In this document: in pieces, positions 34,252 through 44,318 of the stretch | Layout: each line of letters opens with the position of its first letter | Position numbering within the stretch: the stretch's first letter is position 1 | Source of the DNA: Aequorivita vladivostokensis | GTDB taxonomy: Bacteria; Bacteroidota; Bacteroidia; Flavobacteriales; Flavobacteriaceae | Direction: 5' to 3' | DNA: 64,000 nucleotides | Assembly: GCF_000952855.1 (NCBI RefSeq) | Contig: NZ_JSVU01000003.1 | Span: 310,001-374,000 of the forward strand | Made by a program: the position numbers and the translations under genes | The notes under the pieces: generated by a model | Seen by the model: only the letters and a program-made list of their open reading frames with translations | Told to the model about the DNA's origin: nothing | Database searches by the model: none

Positions 34252-36774
34252 TTAAGAAGAGGAAATAGCTGTTTTTGAAATTTGTTTGCGTTTCCACCAT
34301 TTCACGATTTCAAACCACAACACACTCAACATCCCGATCCCAACACTGATGCCGAGCTGGTTTATATCAAGTCTTTCAAATTGAAAAAACTTAGTGAAGG
34401 GCGGTACAAAAAGGAGCAACAGGGTAATGCCCACGGTAATGCCCACTATGATTGGCACCAAGTTGTTTTTATATTTGAATGTGGTAAAGATGGAGTAGAT
34501 AAAAGAGCGGTTTACAAAGGTCAGCACAATGTTTGCGGTTATGAGCGCGGTATATACCATAGTTCGGGTTATCGCTTCATTTGCGCCATTGCCTACAGCA
34601 ATTTGATATACCGCAAGTACGCCGGCCGTAATCGCCAATCCTTGGATAATACTGGTGAAAAGTTCGCTCCAATTAAAAAAGGTGCTGGAAAAAGGCCGTG
34701 GTTTTTGGAGCATGGAATCCTTTTCCAGCGGTTCGTTTTCATAAACTATCGAGCAGGTTGGGCCCATTATCAATTCCAACAAAATAACGTGTACGGGCGT
34801 GAAGATATTGGGATAGACCCAGCCCAAGACCAAAGGGATAAAAACGGTAAGGATGATAGGAATGTGGATGGAAATGATATACTGAATGGCCTTTTTTAGG
34901 TTGGAATAGATTTTTCTGCCCATCGCCACGGCCTCCACCATTTTGGAAAGGTCGTCGTCCACAAGGATAAGCGAGGCGGATTGTTTGGCTATTTCGGTGC
35001 CCTTCTTCCCCATTGCCACCCCGATATTTGCGGCTTTTAGCGCCGGGCCGTCGTTTACGCCATCGCCCGTCATCGCCACAATGTGGCCCTGTGCTTTCAG
35101 GGCGTTGATTATTTTAAGTTTCGCTTCGGGAAACATCCGCGCGAAAATATTTTTTTCCGAAGTGATTCTTGCCAGTTCCGAACCGTTCAGGTCTACAAGG
35201 TCATCGCCTGAAATAACTTCCCCAAAGCCCCTGAAATTTACCTTTTTGGCAATGGCCGCAGTGGTTTCGGCAATATCGCCAGTGATAATTTTAACCGCAA
35301 TGCCCGCATTGTAAAAATCCTGGAATACTTTTGAAATATTCCCTTTCGGCGGATCGTAAAAAGCGACGAGCCCCTTAAATTCAAACTTGAAATGCTGTTG
35401 CTTTTTTGGCCAGTCAGTTCCTTCAAATTTTGAAATACCCACACCCAAAACCCGATAACCCTGGGCTGCCAGATCCGTTATTGTCTTTTTTAAAATTTCC
35501 TTTTCACTATCACTTAAATTTGACACCGCCATCAAAGCTTCGGGCGCGCCTTTGGCAGCGATGATTCTATCGCCTCTGTCATTTTCAAAAATATGGGTCA
35601 TCATCGTGGGTTTGCCTCCCAGAGGATATTCGTGGACCATTTTGAAATTGGGTCTTTCATCGTTTTCAGCAATCCTTTCATAAAAACTGTGAAGCGATTG
35701 CTCCATAGTGTCAAAAGGAATGGGCTCGCTGGCCCACATGGCGGTGATTATAAGTTCCTTTTCACTGGCGGAAAGCTCTTCTCTTACCGAAGTGACCTTA
35801 TCGGTCTCCAGCGTGAAAATTTTATCGAGCCGCATTTTGTTCTCCGTAATCGTTCCCGTCTTATCCACACAGATTATCGTGGCACTACCCAGGGATTCCA
35901 CGGTTTTCATCTGTTTTACGATTACGCCCATATTCATCAGCCGCCACGCGCCAATGGCCATAAAGGTGGTAAAGGCAACCGGGATTTCCTCGGGTAAGAT
36001 GCTCATGGCAAGGGTAAGCGCCTTTAACAGGCTGTCCAAAACGTCTTCGGAATTGTAGTAATTGATGCCCCAAACCAAAAGAAAAACCACCGCTCCGGCG
36101 ATTACCATCTTTTTTACGAAATTGTTTATCTGGAGTTCCAGCGTCGATTTTTCGGAAGAAATATCCTCTATGCTCTTCCCTATTTTCCCAACTTTGGTTT
36201 GGTTGCCTATCGCGGTTATTTCGGCAATGGCAAGCCCGCCCCCCACTTGGGTGCCCATATAAATTTTGTTGTCTGCGGAATTTGCATCTTTTTCAACAGA
36301 AAAGGATTCCCCCGTTAAAATGGACTCATTTACCGAAAAGTCATTGGAATGGACGATAACGCCATCGGCCACAATAGTTGACCCTTCCTCCACCATCAAA
36401 AAATCTCCCACGACGACTTCTTGGCTCATTATTTCGATGACTTCCCCATTGCGGATTACCTTGCAGTGCGGTTGGGAGAGCTCCTTTAGTTTTTCGAGGG
36501 CGTTATGGGTTTTAGCATCCTGATAAAGTGAAATGGCAGCGACCAAAAGAATGGCGGCGGCGAGGAAAATACCGTCACCCGTATTTCCGGTGAAAAAATA
36601 GAGCGTTGCGGCGACCAGCAGTAAAATGACCATCGGTTCCTTTACCAAGCCTTTTATAGCCTCAAGAAAGTGGTTCTTCTTTTTTGATTCGAGAACATTG
36701 CTGCCGAATTTTTTCCGCGAAGCCAAGACCTCGGCATCGGTCAGGCCTTTTATGTTGAAGTTGGTTATGGGCAT
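34252..36774 (-). CDS. P2-type cation-transporting ATPase (Ca2+-ATPase-like)
   Basis: 840-aa P-type ATPase: N-terminal cation-ATPase domain, actuator motif TGES (154-157), membrane ion-binding motif PEEIP (261-265), phosphorylation motif DKTGT (D304), KGAPE in the nucleotide-binding domain, hinge TGDGVNDGPAL, and C-terminal membrane helices. PEEIP with the cytoplasmic layout points to the P2A/P2 Ca2+/Mn2+ group rather than heavy-metal P1B (no CPx, no metal-binding N-domain). Probably exports Ca2+. Monocistronic. Confidence 0.93.
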   Translation of the reverse strand: MPITNFNIKGLTDAEVLASRKKFGSNVLESKKKNHFLEAIKGLVKEPMVILLLVAATLYFFTGNTGDGIFLAAAILLVAAISLYQDAKTHNALEKLKELSQPHCKVIRNGEVIEIMSQEVVVGDFLMVEEGSTIVADGVIVHSNDFSVNESILTGESFSVEKDANSADNKIYMGTQVGGGLAIAEITAIGNQTKVGKIGKSIEDISSEKSTLELQINNFVKKMVIAGAVVFLLVWGINYYNSEDVLDSLLKALTLAMSILPEEIPVAFTTFMAIGAWRLMNMGVIVKQMKTVESLGSATIICVDKTGTITENKMRLDKIFTLETDKVTSVREELSASEKELIITAMWASEPIPFDTMEQSLHSFYERIAENDERPNFKMVHEYPLGGKPTMMTHIFENDRGDRIIAAKGAPEALMAVSNLSDSEKEILKKTITDLAAQGYRVLGVGISKFEGTDWPKKQQHFKFEFKGLVAFYDPPKGNISKVFQDFYNAGIAVKIITGDIAETTAAIAKKVNFRGFGEVISGDDLVDLNGSELARITSEKNIFARMFPEAKLKIINALKAQGHIVAMTGDGVNDGPALKAANIGVAMGKKGTEIAKQSASLILVDDDLSKMVEAVAMGRKIYSNLKKAIQYIISIHIPIILTVFIPLVLGWVYPNIFTPVHVILLELIMGPTCSIVYENEPLEKDSMLQKPRPFSSTFFNWSELFTSIIQGLAITAGVLAVYQIAVGNGANEAITRTMVYTALITANIVLTFVNRSFIYSIFTTFKYKNNLVPIIVGITVGITLLLLFVPPFTKFFQFERLDINQLGISVGIGMLSVLWFEIVKWWKRKQISKTAISSS

Positions 36775-36940
36775 TTTTGGAACGGGCTTGGTTAATCATT
36801 AAAATTATGAATTTCCAACCCATTCATTTATGACAACCATCATTAAAAAAAGAAAATTTCCCAAAACGAGGTCTCGACTGCGGCTGCCTGTTCTCCGTAG
36901 ATAGGCAGGCTCGACAGGACATAAATATCACTAAAAAAAA

Positions 36941-38482
36941 TTACAAAGGGATATTCCCATGCTTTCGGTTTGGTCGTGGAACATCTTTCGTTTCCAGCAT
37001 CGCAAAAGCTTTCAGCAGTTTTCTGCGCGTTTCGCGGGGCTGGATTACCTCATCGATAAATCCGCGCTGTGCGGCCTTAAAGGGATTGGCAAATTTTTCG
37101 GCGTATTTCGCTTCCTTTTCCGAAAGTTTTAGTTCGGGATTGGCAGCCTCGGCAATTTCCTTTCTGAAAATAATCTCACTGGCGCCCTTTGCGCCCATCA
37201 CGGCAATTTCAGCCGTTGGCCACGCGTAGTTCATATCGGCGCCAATGTGCTTGCTGTTCATCACGTCATAAGCACCACCGTAAGCTTTCCTGGTAATTAC
37301 AGTAACCCGTGGCACGGTGGCTTCACTTAAAGCATAAAGTAATTTTGCGCCGTTCAGAATAATGCCGTTCCATTCCTGATCGGTGCCCGGCAGAAAACCC
37401 GGCACGTCCACCAAAACCAATAGCGGAATGTTGAAACAATCGCAGAAACGCGTAAACCGTGCACCTTTTTTGGAACTGTCAACATCCAAAACGCCCGCCA
37501 AACTCATCGGTTGGTTTGCAACGATGCCAATGCTTCTGCCGCCCAATCGCGCAAAACCAACTATAATATTATCTGCATAATCCTTATGCACTTCGAAAAA
37601 CGAATCAGCATCAATAATTCCTTTGATTACCTCGTGCATATCGTAAGGTTTGTTTGCGGAATCTGGCACGATGGTTTCCAGTTCCTCCCGAAACTCATCG
37701 GCAGCTTCAAAAGGCAGTTTTTCAGTTACGGATTTATTGTTCTGCGGAAGATAGCTGAGCAGGGTTTTTATCTGTTCCAAACACACTATATCATTCGCCG
37801 CCGTGAAATGTGTCACCCCACTTTTGGTGGCGTGGGTCCGCGCACCGCCCAGTTCTTCGGAAGTAACGTTTTCATTGGTAACGGTTTTCACCACATTGGG
37901 TCCCGTAACGAACATATAACTGCTGTCCTGCACCATCAAAGTGAAATCGGTCATCGCAGGGGAATACACCGCGCCGCCGGCACAAGGCCCCATAATTGCC
38001 GAAATCTGCGGGATTACACCAGAAGCCTGTACGTTTCTGTAAAAGATATCGGCGTAGCCACCCAAAGACCGAACGCCTTCCTGAATTCGCGCGCCACCGG
38101 AATCGTTCAAGCCAATCACAGGCGCACCAACGCTCACGGCGTGGTCCATTATTTTACAGATTTTCTCCGCGTGGGTTTCGGAAAGGGCGCCGCCAAAAAC
38201 CGTAAAATCCTGTGCGAAAACATACACCAAACGACCATTGATAGTGCCATAGCCCGTAACCACCCCATCGCCGTAATATACTTCGTTTTGCATATCAAAA
38301 TCGGTCGTGCGGTGGGTTACGAGGATGCCCATTTCCTCAAAAGAGCCTTCGTCTAGAAGATATTCCACACGTTCGCGGGCGGTGAGTTTTTTCTTTTCGT
38401 GCTGCTTTGCAATTCGTTTTTCGCCGCCGCCTTTTTTGGCTTCGGAAAGGATTGCTTGCAGTTTTTTATTGTTGTCGGTCAT
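36941..38482 (-). CDS. Acyl-CoA carboxylase carboxyltransferase (beta) subunit
   Basis: 513 aa from the ATG at 38482; a longer frame exists but its extra 26 codons are made from the intergenic repeat at 38501-38562. Carboxyltransferase of the propionyl/acetyl-CoA carboxylase family, with glycine-rich CoA/biotin pockets visible as GGSG-like stretches ([47 protein letters not shown]). Catalyses carboxyl transfer from carboxybiotin to acyl-CoA, probably propionyl-CoA. Third gene of BCCP-biotin carboxylase-carboxyltransferase. Confidence 0.92.
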   Translation of the reverse strand: MTDNNKKLQAILSEAKKGGGEKRIAKQHEKKKLTARERVEYLLDEGSFEEMGILVTHRTTDFDMQNEVYYGDGVVTGYGTINGRLVYVFAQDFTVFGGALSETHAEKICKIMDHAVSVGAPVIGLNDSGGARIQEGVRSLGGYADIFYRNVQASGVIPQISAIMGPCAGGAVYSPAMTDFTLMVQDSSYMFVTGPNVVKTVTNENVTSEELGGARTHATKSGVTHFTAANDIVCLEQIKTLLSYLPQNNKSVTEKLPFEAADEFREELETIVPDSANKPYDMHEVIKGIIDADSFFEVHKDYADNIIVGFARLGGRSIGIVANQPMSLAGVLDVDSSKKGARFTRFCDCFNIPLLVLVDVPGFLPGTDQEWNGIILNGAKLLYALSEATVPRVTVITRKAYGGAYDVMNSKHIGADMNYAWPTAEIAVMGAKGASEIIFRKEIAEAANPELKLSEKEAKYAEKFANPFKAAQRGFIDEVIQPRETRRKLLKAFAMLETKDVPRPNRKHGNIPL

Positions 38483-38500
38483 ATTTGTGATAATTGAAGC

Positions 38501-38562
38501 CTCTGCGAACTCTGCGCCTTTGCGGTAATAAATTGCACCGCAGAGACGCAGAGGGCGCAAAG
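38501..38562. repeat. CTCTGCG/CGCAGAG intergenic palindrome inside the carboxylase operon
   Basis: Imperfect inverted repeat: CTCTGCGAACTCTGCG and CTTTGCGGT on the left, ACCGCAGAGACGCAGAG and GCGCAAAG on the right. I recognise this type as a common Bacteroidota intergenic repeat. It fills the 83-bp gap between biotin carboxylase and carboxyltransferase and would fold in the operon mRNA. Confidence 0.75.
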
Positions 38563-38565
38563 AAT

Positions 38566-40008
38566 TTACTTCGGCATACGAAGTATTTCTGAATCTTTTA
38601 AATAGTGTTTTAATGCGAATAGCGCCGCCACTTTGGCCTCCTCTTCATGGACGGCTTTCAGCTTTTCTTCGGACCAATATTTCTTCACAAAATTGGTGTC
38701 GAAATTTCCGCAACGGAAGGCTTCGTGCTCAAAGACAAATTTTCCGAAAGGAAGCGTGGTGCTCACGCCTTCAACATCGTATTCCGAAATGGCTTCCAGC
38801 ATTCGCTGCATTGCCTCGTTTCGGGTTTTTCCGTAGGTTATCAATTTTGAAAGCATGGGATCGTATTGGATTGGCACCTGCATTCCTTCGGTAAAACCAT
38901 CGTCCACGCGAATGTTTTTTCCGCTTGGCGGACGATACACTTCCAACTTTCCAACGCTTGGCATAAAGTTGTTCAGTGGGTCTTCGGCATATACGCGAAG
39001 TTCAAAAGCGTGGCCCGTGATTTTTAAATCATCCTGCGAAAAGGAAAGTTTTTCATTATTGGCAACATTTATCTGTTGTTCCACCAAATCGAGGTCGGTA
39101 ATGAGTTCGGTAACGGGATGCTCCACTTGTAGGCGGGTGTTCATTTCGAGGAAGTAGAAATTGTGTTTGTCGTCCAAAAGAAATTCCACCGTGCCCGCGC
39201 CCACATAATCGCAGGCTTTTGCGACTTTCACGGCAGCCTCGCCCATTTGGTTGCGCAGTTCCGGCGTCAAAACAGAGGAAGGCGCTTCCTCTACTACTTT
39301 TTGGTGACGACGCTGAATGCTGCATTCCCGCTCAAAAAGATGGACGGTGTTGCCAAAATTATCAGCCAAAACCTGGATTTCGATGTGCCGCGGCGATGTG
39401 ACAAATTTTTCAATAAAGACGGAGCCGTCGCCGAAAGCATTTTCGGCCTCGCTGATGGCGCGTTTCATTTGGTCCTCAAATTCTTTGGAATTTTCAACGA
39501 TGCGCATTCCTTTTCCGCCACCGCCAGCGGACGCTTTTATGAGAATTGGGAAACCAATTTCCTTTGCGATTTCCTTTGCTGCGGCAACATCCGTAATGGC
39601 CTCATCGGTGCCGGGAACCATTGGTATATCGTATTTTTTCACGGCGTCCTTGGCGGCAAGCTTGCTTCCCATAATACGGATGGCATGCGATTTTGGGCCG
39701 ATGAAAATCATTCCGCTTTTTTCGACACTTTCACCGAATTCGGCATTTTCACTTAAAAATCCGTAGCCGGGATGGATGGCATCCACGTTCAATTCCTTTG
39801 CAACCTTTATGATTTTATCGCCTAAAAGATACGATTCGTTGGAAGGTGGCGGGCCTATGCAAACGGCTTCATCTGCAAACTTTACGTGGGGCGCATTTCT
39901 ATCTGCTTCCGAAAAAACGGCAACCGTTTTAATGCCCATGTTTCGGGCGGTTTTCATGATTCGCAAAGCAATTTCGCCTCGATTGGCGACCAATATTTTC
40001 TTAATCAT
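38566..40008 (-). CDS. Biotin carboxylase subunit of acyl-CoA carboxylase
   Basis: 480 aa from the ATG at 40008 ([19 protein letters not shown], the canonical family start). ATP-grasp enzyme that carboxylates biotin with bicarbonate: glycine-rich loop [30 protein letters not shown], and [16 protein letters not shown] are intact. It overlaps the upstream BCCP gene by 8 bp (ATG inside the BCCP end, in AAAATGATTAA), implying translational coupling. Confidence 0.95.
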   Translation of the reverse strand: MIKKILVANRGEIALRIMKTARNMGIKTVAVFSEADRNAPHVKFADEAVCIGPPPSNESYLLGDKIIKVAKELNVDAIHPGYGFLSENAEFGESVEKSGMIFIGPKSHAIRIMGSKLAAKDAVKKYDIPMVPGTDEAITDVAAAKEIAKEIGFPILIKASAGGGGKGMRIVENSKEFEDQMKRAISEAENAFGDGSVFIEKFVTSPRHIEIQVLADNFGNTVHLFERECSIQRRHQKVVEEAPSSVLTPELRNQMGEAAVKVAKACDYVGAGTVEFLLDDKHNFYFLEMNTRLQVEHPVTELITDLDLVEQQINVANNEKLSFSQDDLKITGHAFELRVYAEDPLNNFMPSVGKLEVYRPPSGKNIRVDDGFTEGMQVPIQYDPMLSKLITYGKTRNEAMQRMLEAISEYDVEGVSTTLPFGKFVFEHEAFRCGNFDTNFVKKYWSEEKLKAVHEEEAKVAALFALKHYLKDSEILRMPK

Positions 40009-40495
40009 TTTTTTCCAATTCAATTAGCAATTTTCCTTTATCGACCGTTTCGCCTTTGGCAATCGTTACCGATTTTACAACGCCATCGCGCGGCGCCGTG
40101 AGCGTATTTTCCATCTTCATCGCTTCGAGAACGCAAAGGAAAGCGCCTTGTTTAACTTCATCGCCTTCGGAAACATTCACTTCCAAAATAATGCCCGGCA
40201 TTGGGGCGTGGATTTCGTCTTCAAAAGAGTCATTCCCCAGAGAAAGTCCCATCTCTTTAATGAGCTGGTCCAAAGGTGTGGCAATAGTTAGCTCGTAAGC
40301 GTTTCCGTTTACTTTTATTCGATACTTTCTATTGACAAAATCGCTCTTCAAAAGTTCAATTGCAAAGGATTTATTGTTGTGGAGTAGGTGAACTTTCTGT
40401 CCCGAAAGTTCTGTCTGGTCAATTTGTTCAAGGTCGTTAGCATTCAATTGAAATTCGTAACTGTCATCAACGCTAATGCGATAGCTCTCATCCAT
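40001..40495 (-). CDS. Biotin carboxyl carrier protein
   Basis: 164 aa with a C-terminal biotinyl domain: the biotin-acceptor Lys sits in VLEAMKMENTL (about 128-138), preceded by the hairpin MPGIILEVNVSEGDEV. The N-terminal half (1-80) resembles the BT-type linker domain of acyl-CoA carboxylases. First gene of the carboxylase operon; overlaps biotin carboxylase by 8 bp. Confidence 0.93.
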   Translation of the reverse strand: MDESYRISVDDSYEFQLNANDLEQIDQTELSGQKVHLLHNNKSFAIELLKSDFVNRKYRIKVNGNAYELTIATPLDQLIKEMGLSLGNDSFEDEIHAPMPGIILEVNVSEGDEVKQGAFLCVLEAMKMENTLTAPRDGVVKSVTIAKGETVDKGKLLIELEKND

Positions 40496-40612
40496 AAATT
40501 TGAAAATTTTGGTTAAAGATAAGGTATGTTGGAGGTTTCGGCAAAAAGGAATTGGGAATGATTTTAGAAAATTCCGTCCAACTTTTGGTATCTTTAGCTA
40601 AAATCAAGCACT

Positions 40613-41731
40613 ATGAAAAAATACATTTTTTTAGTAACCGCCTTTGTTGTTTTCGCTTCCTGCGCCCAGCAGAAAAAGAAAGACGATGTAGCACTTAAAA
40701 CCGAACCACAAACTTATAAAGTAGAAGAAGCGGTGGATGGACTGACCATTCCGTGGGGAATGACGTGGCTTCCCGACGGCAGTATGTTAATTACCGAAAA
40801 GGATGGGCGATTGATTCATTTTAAAAATGGTGAAAAAACCGAGATAGCTAACGTGCCAGCCGTTTACAACAGCGGGCAGGGGGGATTGATGGATATTGAA
40901 TTACACCCTAATTACGCTGAAAACGGATGGATTTATATGACTTATGCTTCTGAGGAAGGACCCGGAAAAGGAGGCAATACGGCGCTGATGCGGTGCAAGC
41001 TGGAAGGCAATTCGCTTACGAATATTGAAACCTTATACAAAGCCGAACCCAATACTACGGCCGGACAGCACTTCGGTTCACGGATTGAGTTTGACAATGA
41101 TGGCTTTGTATATTTCTCTATTGGGGAACGTGGCGAACGCGAAATAAATCCACAGGACATAACCCGTGATGGCGGAAAAATCTATAGATTGAATGAGGAT
41201 GGCAGCATCCCAACTGACAATCCTTTTTACAATAACCCGAATGCCAAAAAAGCTATTTACACATACGGAAATCGAAATCCACAAGGAATGGCGAAGCATC
41301 CAGAAACTGGAAAGATCTGGATGCACGAGCACGGCCCAAAAGGTGGTGACGAAATAAATATCGTAAAAAAGGGTGCAAATTATGGATGGCCAATCGTTAC
41401 TTATGGCATCAATTACAGCGGTACGGAAATTACCGATCAAACCACAAAACCAGGGATTGAGCCGCCCATTTATTATTGGGTACCTTCAATTGCACCTTCT
41501 GGGATGGCTTTTGTAACAAGTGATAAATACCCGCAATGGAAAGGAAAACTATTGGTCGGCTCTTTGAAGTTTGCCTATGTGGAATTGCTCACTTTGGAAG
41601 GTGAAAAAGTTACAAACCGAGAGAAAATTGCACAGGATATTGGGCGGGTACGGAATGTAAAAATGGGACCGGATGGGTTGATTTATATTGCCGTGGAAGG
41701 ACAGGGAATTTTTAGATTGGTGCCTGAATAA
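40613..41731 (+). CDS. PQQ-type sugar dehydrogenase lipoprotein
   Basis: 372 aa. Lipoprotein signal MKKYIFLVTAFVVFASC (C17). The rest is a six-bladed propeller of the glucose/sorbosone dehydrogenase family (YliI/Asd-like): TIPWGMTWLPDGSMLITEKDGRL near 45-67, GQHFGSRIEF near 148-157 (candidate catalytic His), GNRNPQGMA, MHEHGPKGGDEIN (Ca/PQQ loop). It would oxidise aldoses in the periplasm with PQQ as cofactor, if the cell has it; no PQQ synthesis genes lie in this window. Single gene, divergent from the carboxylase operon. Confidence 0.88.
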   Translation: MKKYIFLVTAFVVFASCAQQKKKDDVALKTEPQTYKVEEAVDGLTIPWGMTWLPDGSMLITEKDGRLIHFKNGEKTEIANVPAVYNSGQGGLMDIELHPNYAENGWIYMTYASEEGPGKGGNTALMRCKLEGNSLTNIETLYKAEPNTTAGQHFGSRIEFDNDGFVYFSIGERGEREINPQDITRDGGKIYRLNEDGSIPTDNPFYNNPNAKKAIYTYGNRNPQGMAKHPETGKIWMHEHGPKGGDEINIVKKGANYGWPIVTYGINYSGTEITDQTTKPGIEPPIYYWVPSIAPSGMAFVTSDKYPQWKGKLLVGSLKFAYVELLTLEGEKVTNREKIAQDIGRVRNVKMGPDGLIYIAVEGQGIFRLVPE

Positions 41732-41737
41732 AAAATG

Positions 41738-41783
41738 ACCACGAATACACGAATATTTATAAAATTATTCCTGCATTCGTGGT
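41738..41783. repeat. ACCACGAAT...ATTCGTGGT palindrome between convergent genes
   Basis: 9-bp perfect stem (41738-41746 with 41775-41783) around a 28-nt loop containing a partial repeat of the arm (ACACGAAT). Located between the convergent dehydrogenase and lepB genes. This arm sequence is a recognisable Bacteroidota repeat. It might act as a weak bidirectional terminator but lacks a T tract. Confidence 0.65.
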
Positions 41784-41789
41784 AAAACT

Positions 41790-43349
41790 TTACCTCTTAG
41801 CAGATTTCTTTCTTCTTCTGTAGAAATCGTAAGCGAAATAGGCAATAAGAGCAATTACAAAGTACATAAAATAGGAAACAGGTTTTCCGCTACCGCCAAC
41901 GGTGGTGAAAAGTCTTTCCCAACGCACCTTTTTATTCATGCCATCCCAACTCATCCAAACGAATACGGGCTTGCCTACGACGTGGTTGAAAGGTACAAAT
42001 CCCCAAGTACGAGCGTCCTCACTGTTGTTACGGTTATCGCCCATCATCCAATAATAATCCATTTTAAAGGTATAATCAGTAATTGGTTGATCGTTTAATA
42101 AAACTTGAGTTCCAGATTGGGTTATTTTATTGTCAATACCTATTTCGCTTCCTTCGTAAACCTCTATAATCCGTTTGTACAGCGGCAATGTTTCGGGCGT
42201 AATGGAAACGGTGGCGCCTTTTTTCGGAATGTAAAGAGGTCCAAAGAAATCATTGTTCCAAGGATAATTTTGACTATCTGGAAATGTACCTTCATTCCAT
42301 ACCCCTTTTTCACTTCGGAAGCGGGAAATATTAACCACATTTGGATTGTTCTTCAGCATGTTTAATGACTCTTCCGAAATTCCTCCAAAGCGATAGGTGT
42401 TATTTCCGAAGCCATAACGATCGGTAATATCATAACGATTGTAAAGCATTTCAGGGTTTAGCTGACTATTCACCTGCACATCGTAACTGAATTGTAGCTT
42501 CGCCCTATCTGGCAGTTCATTTTGTTTTCCGTTGATAAACACATAACCATCACGCACTTCCAAAGAATCTCCCGGAAGGCCTACGCAGCGCTTTACGTAA
42601 TTCGATTTTTTATCAATAGGCTTGTAGTAATATTTGCCGTCGCCGTACTGCTGAAAGGCATTCACCGTATCCACGGGCCAGTTAAAAACTACAATATCAT
42701 TACGCTTTATATCCTGGAATCCCGGAAATCTGAAATACGGAATCTGCGGTTTTGAAAGGTAGGATTTCGTTTTAATTACGGGAATGGTATCGTGGACCAT
42801 CGGAAAGGCTATGGGCGTCATTGGCGTGCGCGCTCCGTAATGGAATTTGCTCACAAACAGGAAATCGCCCACCAAAAGTGTTTTTTCCAAAGAAGAAGTA
42901 GGGATAGTGAATGGTTGCATAAAATAGGTATGCACTATGGTAGCTGCAACTACCGCAAAAAGTATGGAACTCACCCACTCTCCCGTGGAAGTACGCGGTT
43001 TCAGGCTTCTATCTTTTATGTGGGTTACATTTTGGGTGTAATTGATGTAATAAATATAAAGACCCAATGTAAGCAAGACCAAAACCGTATCGGTTGTGGA
43101 ATTACGGCCGAAACTGCGTATGGTTTCTACCCACACCACTGGGAACATAATCAAATTTACGATGGGCACAAAAAGCAAAATGGTCCACCACCACGGCCGG
43201 TTGATAATCTTCATCAAAACCACGGCATTGTAGACCGGCACGGCTGCTTCCCAAGCTTTTCTACCTGCTATTTGGTATAACTTCCAGGTTCCGGCAAAAT
43301 GGATTACCTGAACTATCAAAAAAAATATAAACCAACCTGTCCAACTCAT
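41790..43349 (-). CDS. lepB: Signal peptidase I with N-terminal DUF5684 domain
   Basis: 519-aa leader peptidase, longer than the E. coli enzyme. Residues 1 to about 105 form a DUF5684 domain with several membrane helices. The S26 peptidase follows: nucleophile in IPTSSLEKTLLVGD (S153 by alignment to IPSGSM), general-base Lys in NYVKRCVGLPGDSLE (K253), and GDNRNNSEDARTWGFVP in the C-terminal box. The catalytic dyad is intact. A large insertion lies between the two conserved boxes. Last gene of a parA-parB-DUF5683-dapB-lepB run, a gene order typical of flavobacteria. Processes exported pre-proteins on the periplasmic side. Confidence 0.95.
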   Translation of the reverse strand: MSWTGWFIFFLIVQVIHFAGTWKLYQIAGRKAWEAAVPVYNAVVLMKIINRPWWWTILLFVPIVNLIMFPVVWVETIRSFGRNSTTDTVLVLLTLGLYIYYINYTQNVTHIKDRSLKPRTSTGEWVSSILFAVVAATIVHTYFMQPFTIPTSSLEKTLLVGDFLFVSKFHYGARTPMTPIAFPMVHDTIPVIKTKSYLSKPQIPYFRFPGFQDIKRNDIVVFNWPVDTVNAFQQYGDGKYYYKPIDKKSNYVKRCVGLPGDSLEVRDGYVFINGKQNELPDRAKLQFSYDVQVNSQLNPEMLYNRYDITDRYGFGNNTYRFGGISEESLNMLKNNPNVVNISRFRSEKGVWNEGTFPDSQNYPWNNDFFGPLYIPKKGATVSITPETLPLYKRIIEVYEGSEIGIDNKITQSGTQVLLNDQPITDYTFKMDYYWMMGDNRNNSEDARTWGFVPFNHVVGKPVFVWMSWDGMNKKVRWERLFTTVGGSGKPVSYFMYFVIALIAYFAYDFYRRRKKSAKR

Positions 43350-43395
43350 CGTTTATTGTTTATTGTTTATTGTTATTTTTTATTAAAAGCTGTTA

Positions 43396-43428
43396 ATTCG
43401 GGATTCGGGATTCGGGATTCGGGATTCG
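43396..43428. repeat. ATTCGGG heptamer tandem repeat
   Basis: Four and two-thirds perfect 7-bp units of ATTCGGG in the 108-bp lepB-dapB gap, followed by degenerate derivatives (AATTTGGGATTTGG, CAATCGTCAATCGTTAATC). Not coding. Confidence 0.9.
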
Positions 43429-43457
43429 CTAATTTGGGATTTGGCAATCCACAATCG

Positions 43458-44168
43458 TCAATCGTTAATCTTCAATCCCAGCACATCCTTCATCGTAAAA
43501 ATACCTTTTTTATCCTTTAAAAATTCTGCGGCCAAAATGGCTCCCAAAGCAAATCCTTCGCGGCTATGGGCTTCGTGTTTTAGCGATATGGTATCTATGG
43601 GAGAGTCGTAGGAAACAATATGTGTCCCTTTTACATCTTCTTCCCGTTTTGCTGTAATATTTAAAGTATTTTCTTCGGAAGCATCCAACTTCCAATCCTT
43701 TTTATCACTGTGCTTCAATATTCCCTCGGCAATGGTAATGGCCGTGCCGCTGGGCGCGTCCTTTTTTTGAAGGTGATGTATTTCTTCCACGGAAACTTTA
43801 TAATCTTTCCACTTCGCCATCAACTTTGCGGCATAATCGTTTATGCTGAAAAAAAGGTTTACCCCCACACTGAAGTTGGACGCATAGATAAAGCTTCCGT
43901 TACGGTTTTTACATAAGTTTACCATTTCATCATATTTTTCAAGCCAGCCCGTTGTGCCCGAAACAACAGGTATTCCCGCTTTCAATGTCCTGGAAATATT
44001 TTCAACGGCAGCTTCGGGAGAAGAAAATTCTATGGCTACCTCAGCTTCGTCAAAATTTCCTTCGGAAGATTCGCTCGTACTTTTAAAAACGATGGAATGG
44101 CCCTTTTCCAAAGCCAATTTTTCAATGGTCTTGCCCATTTTTCCGTAACCGAGAAGTGCTATTTTCAT
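43458..44168 (-). CDS. dapB: 4-hydroxy-tetrahydrodipicolinate reductase
   Basis: 236 aa from the ATG at 44168 (MKIALLGYGKMGKTIE, a Rossmann start); the longer frame reads through heptamer repeats. Lysine/diaminopimelate pathway enzyme. The EIHHLQKKDAPSGTA segment (about 148-162) holds the conserved His and the KxxPSGTA motif. Member of the parAB-lepB cluster. Confidence 0.94.
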   Translation of the reverse strand: MKIALLGYGKMGKTIEKLALEKGHSIVFKSTSESSEGNFDEAEVAIEFSSPEAAVENISRTLKAGIPVVSGTTGWLEKYDEMVNLCKNRNGSFIYASNFSVGVNLFFSINDYAAKLMAKWKDYKVSVEEIHHLQKKDAPSGTAITIAEGILKHSDKKDWKLDASEENTLNITAKREEDVKGTHIVSYDSPIDTISLKHEAHSREGFALGAILAAEFLKDKKGIFTMKDVLGLKIND

Positions 44169-44172
44169 AATT

Positions 44173-44212
44173 GGCGGGTGTTGGGTGCGGGATGTTGGGT
44201 GCTGGGTGACGG
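44173..44212. repeat. Degenerate TGTTGGG/GCTGGGT heptamer tract upstream of dapB
   Basis: G-rich imperfect heptamers (GGTGTTGGGTGCGGGATGTT and continuing GGGTGCTGGGTG) lie immediately before the dapB start on the complementary strand. Same style as tracts at 43396 and 46683. Confidence 0.65.
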
Positions 44213-44318
44213 ATGACTGGTGAAGGAAGTATGAGAAACGCATACAAAAACTTGCATACATTCTTGTTTCATATTTCCGTGTTCTTTCATCTTTATTCTC
44301 TTTTCTTTATTCTTTCTT

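Noticed and set aside
38483-38560. N-terminal extension of the carboxyltransferase
   Set aside because: The extra codons come from the CTCTGCG intergenic repeat.
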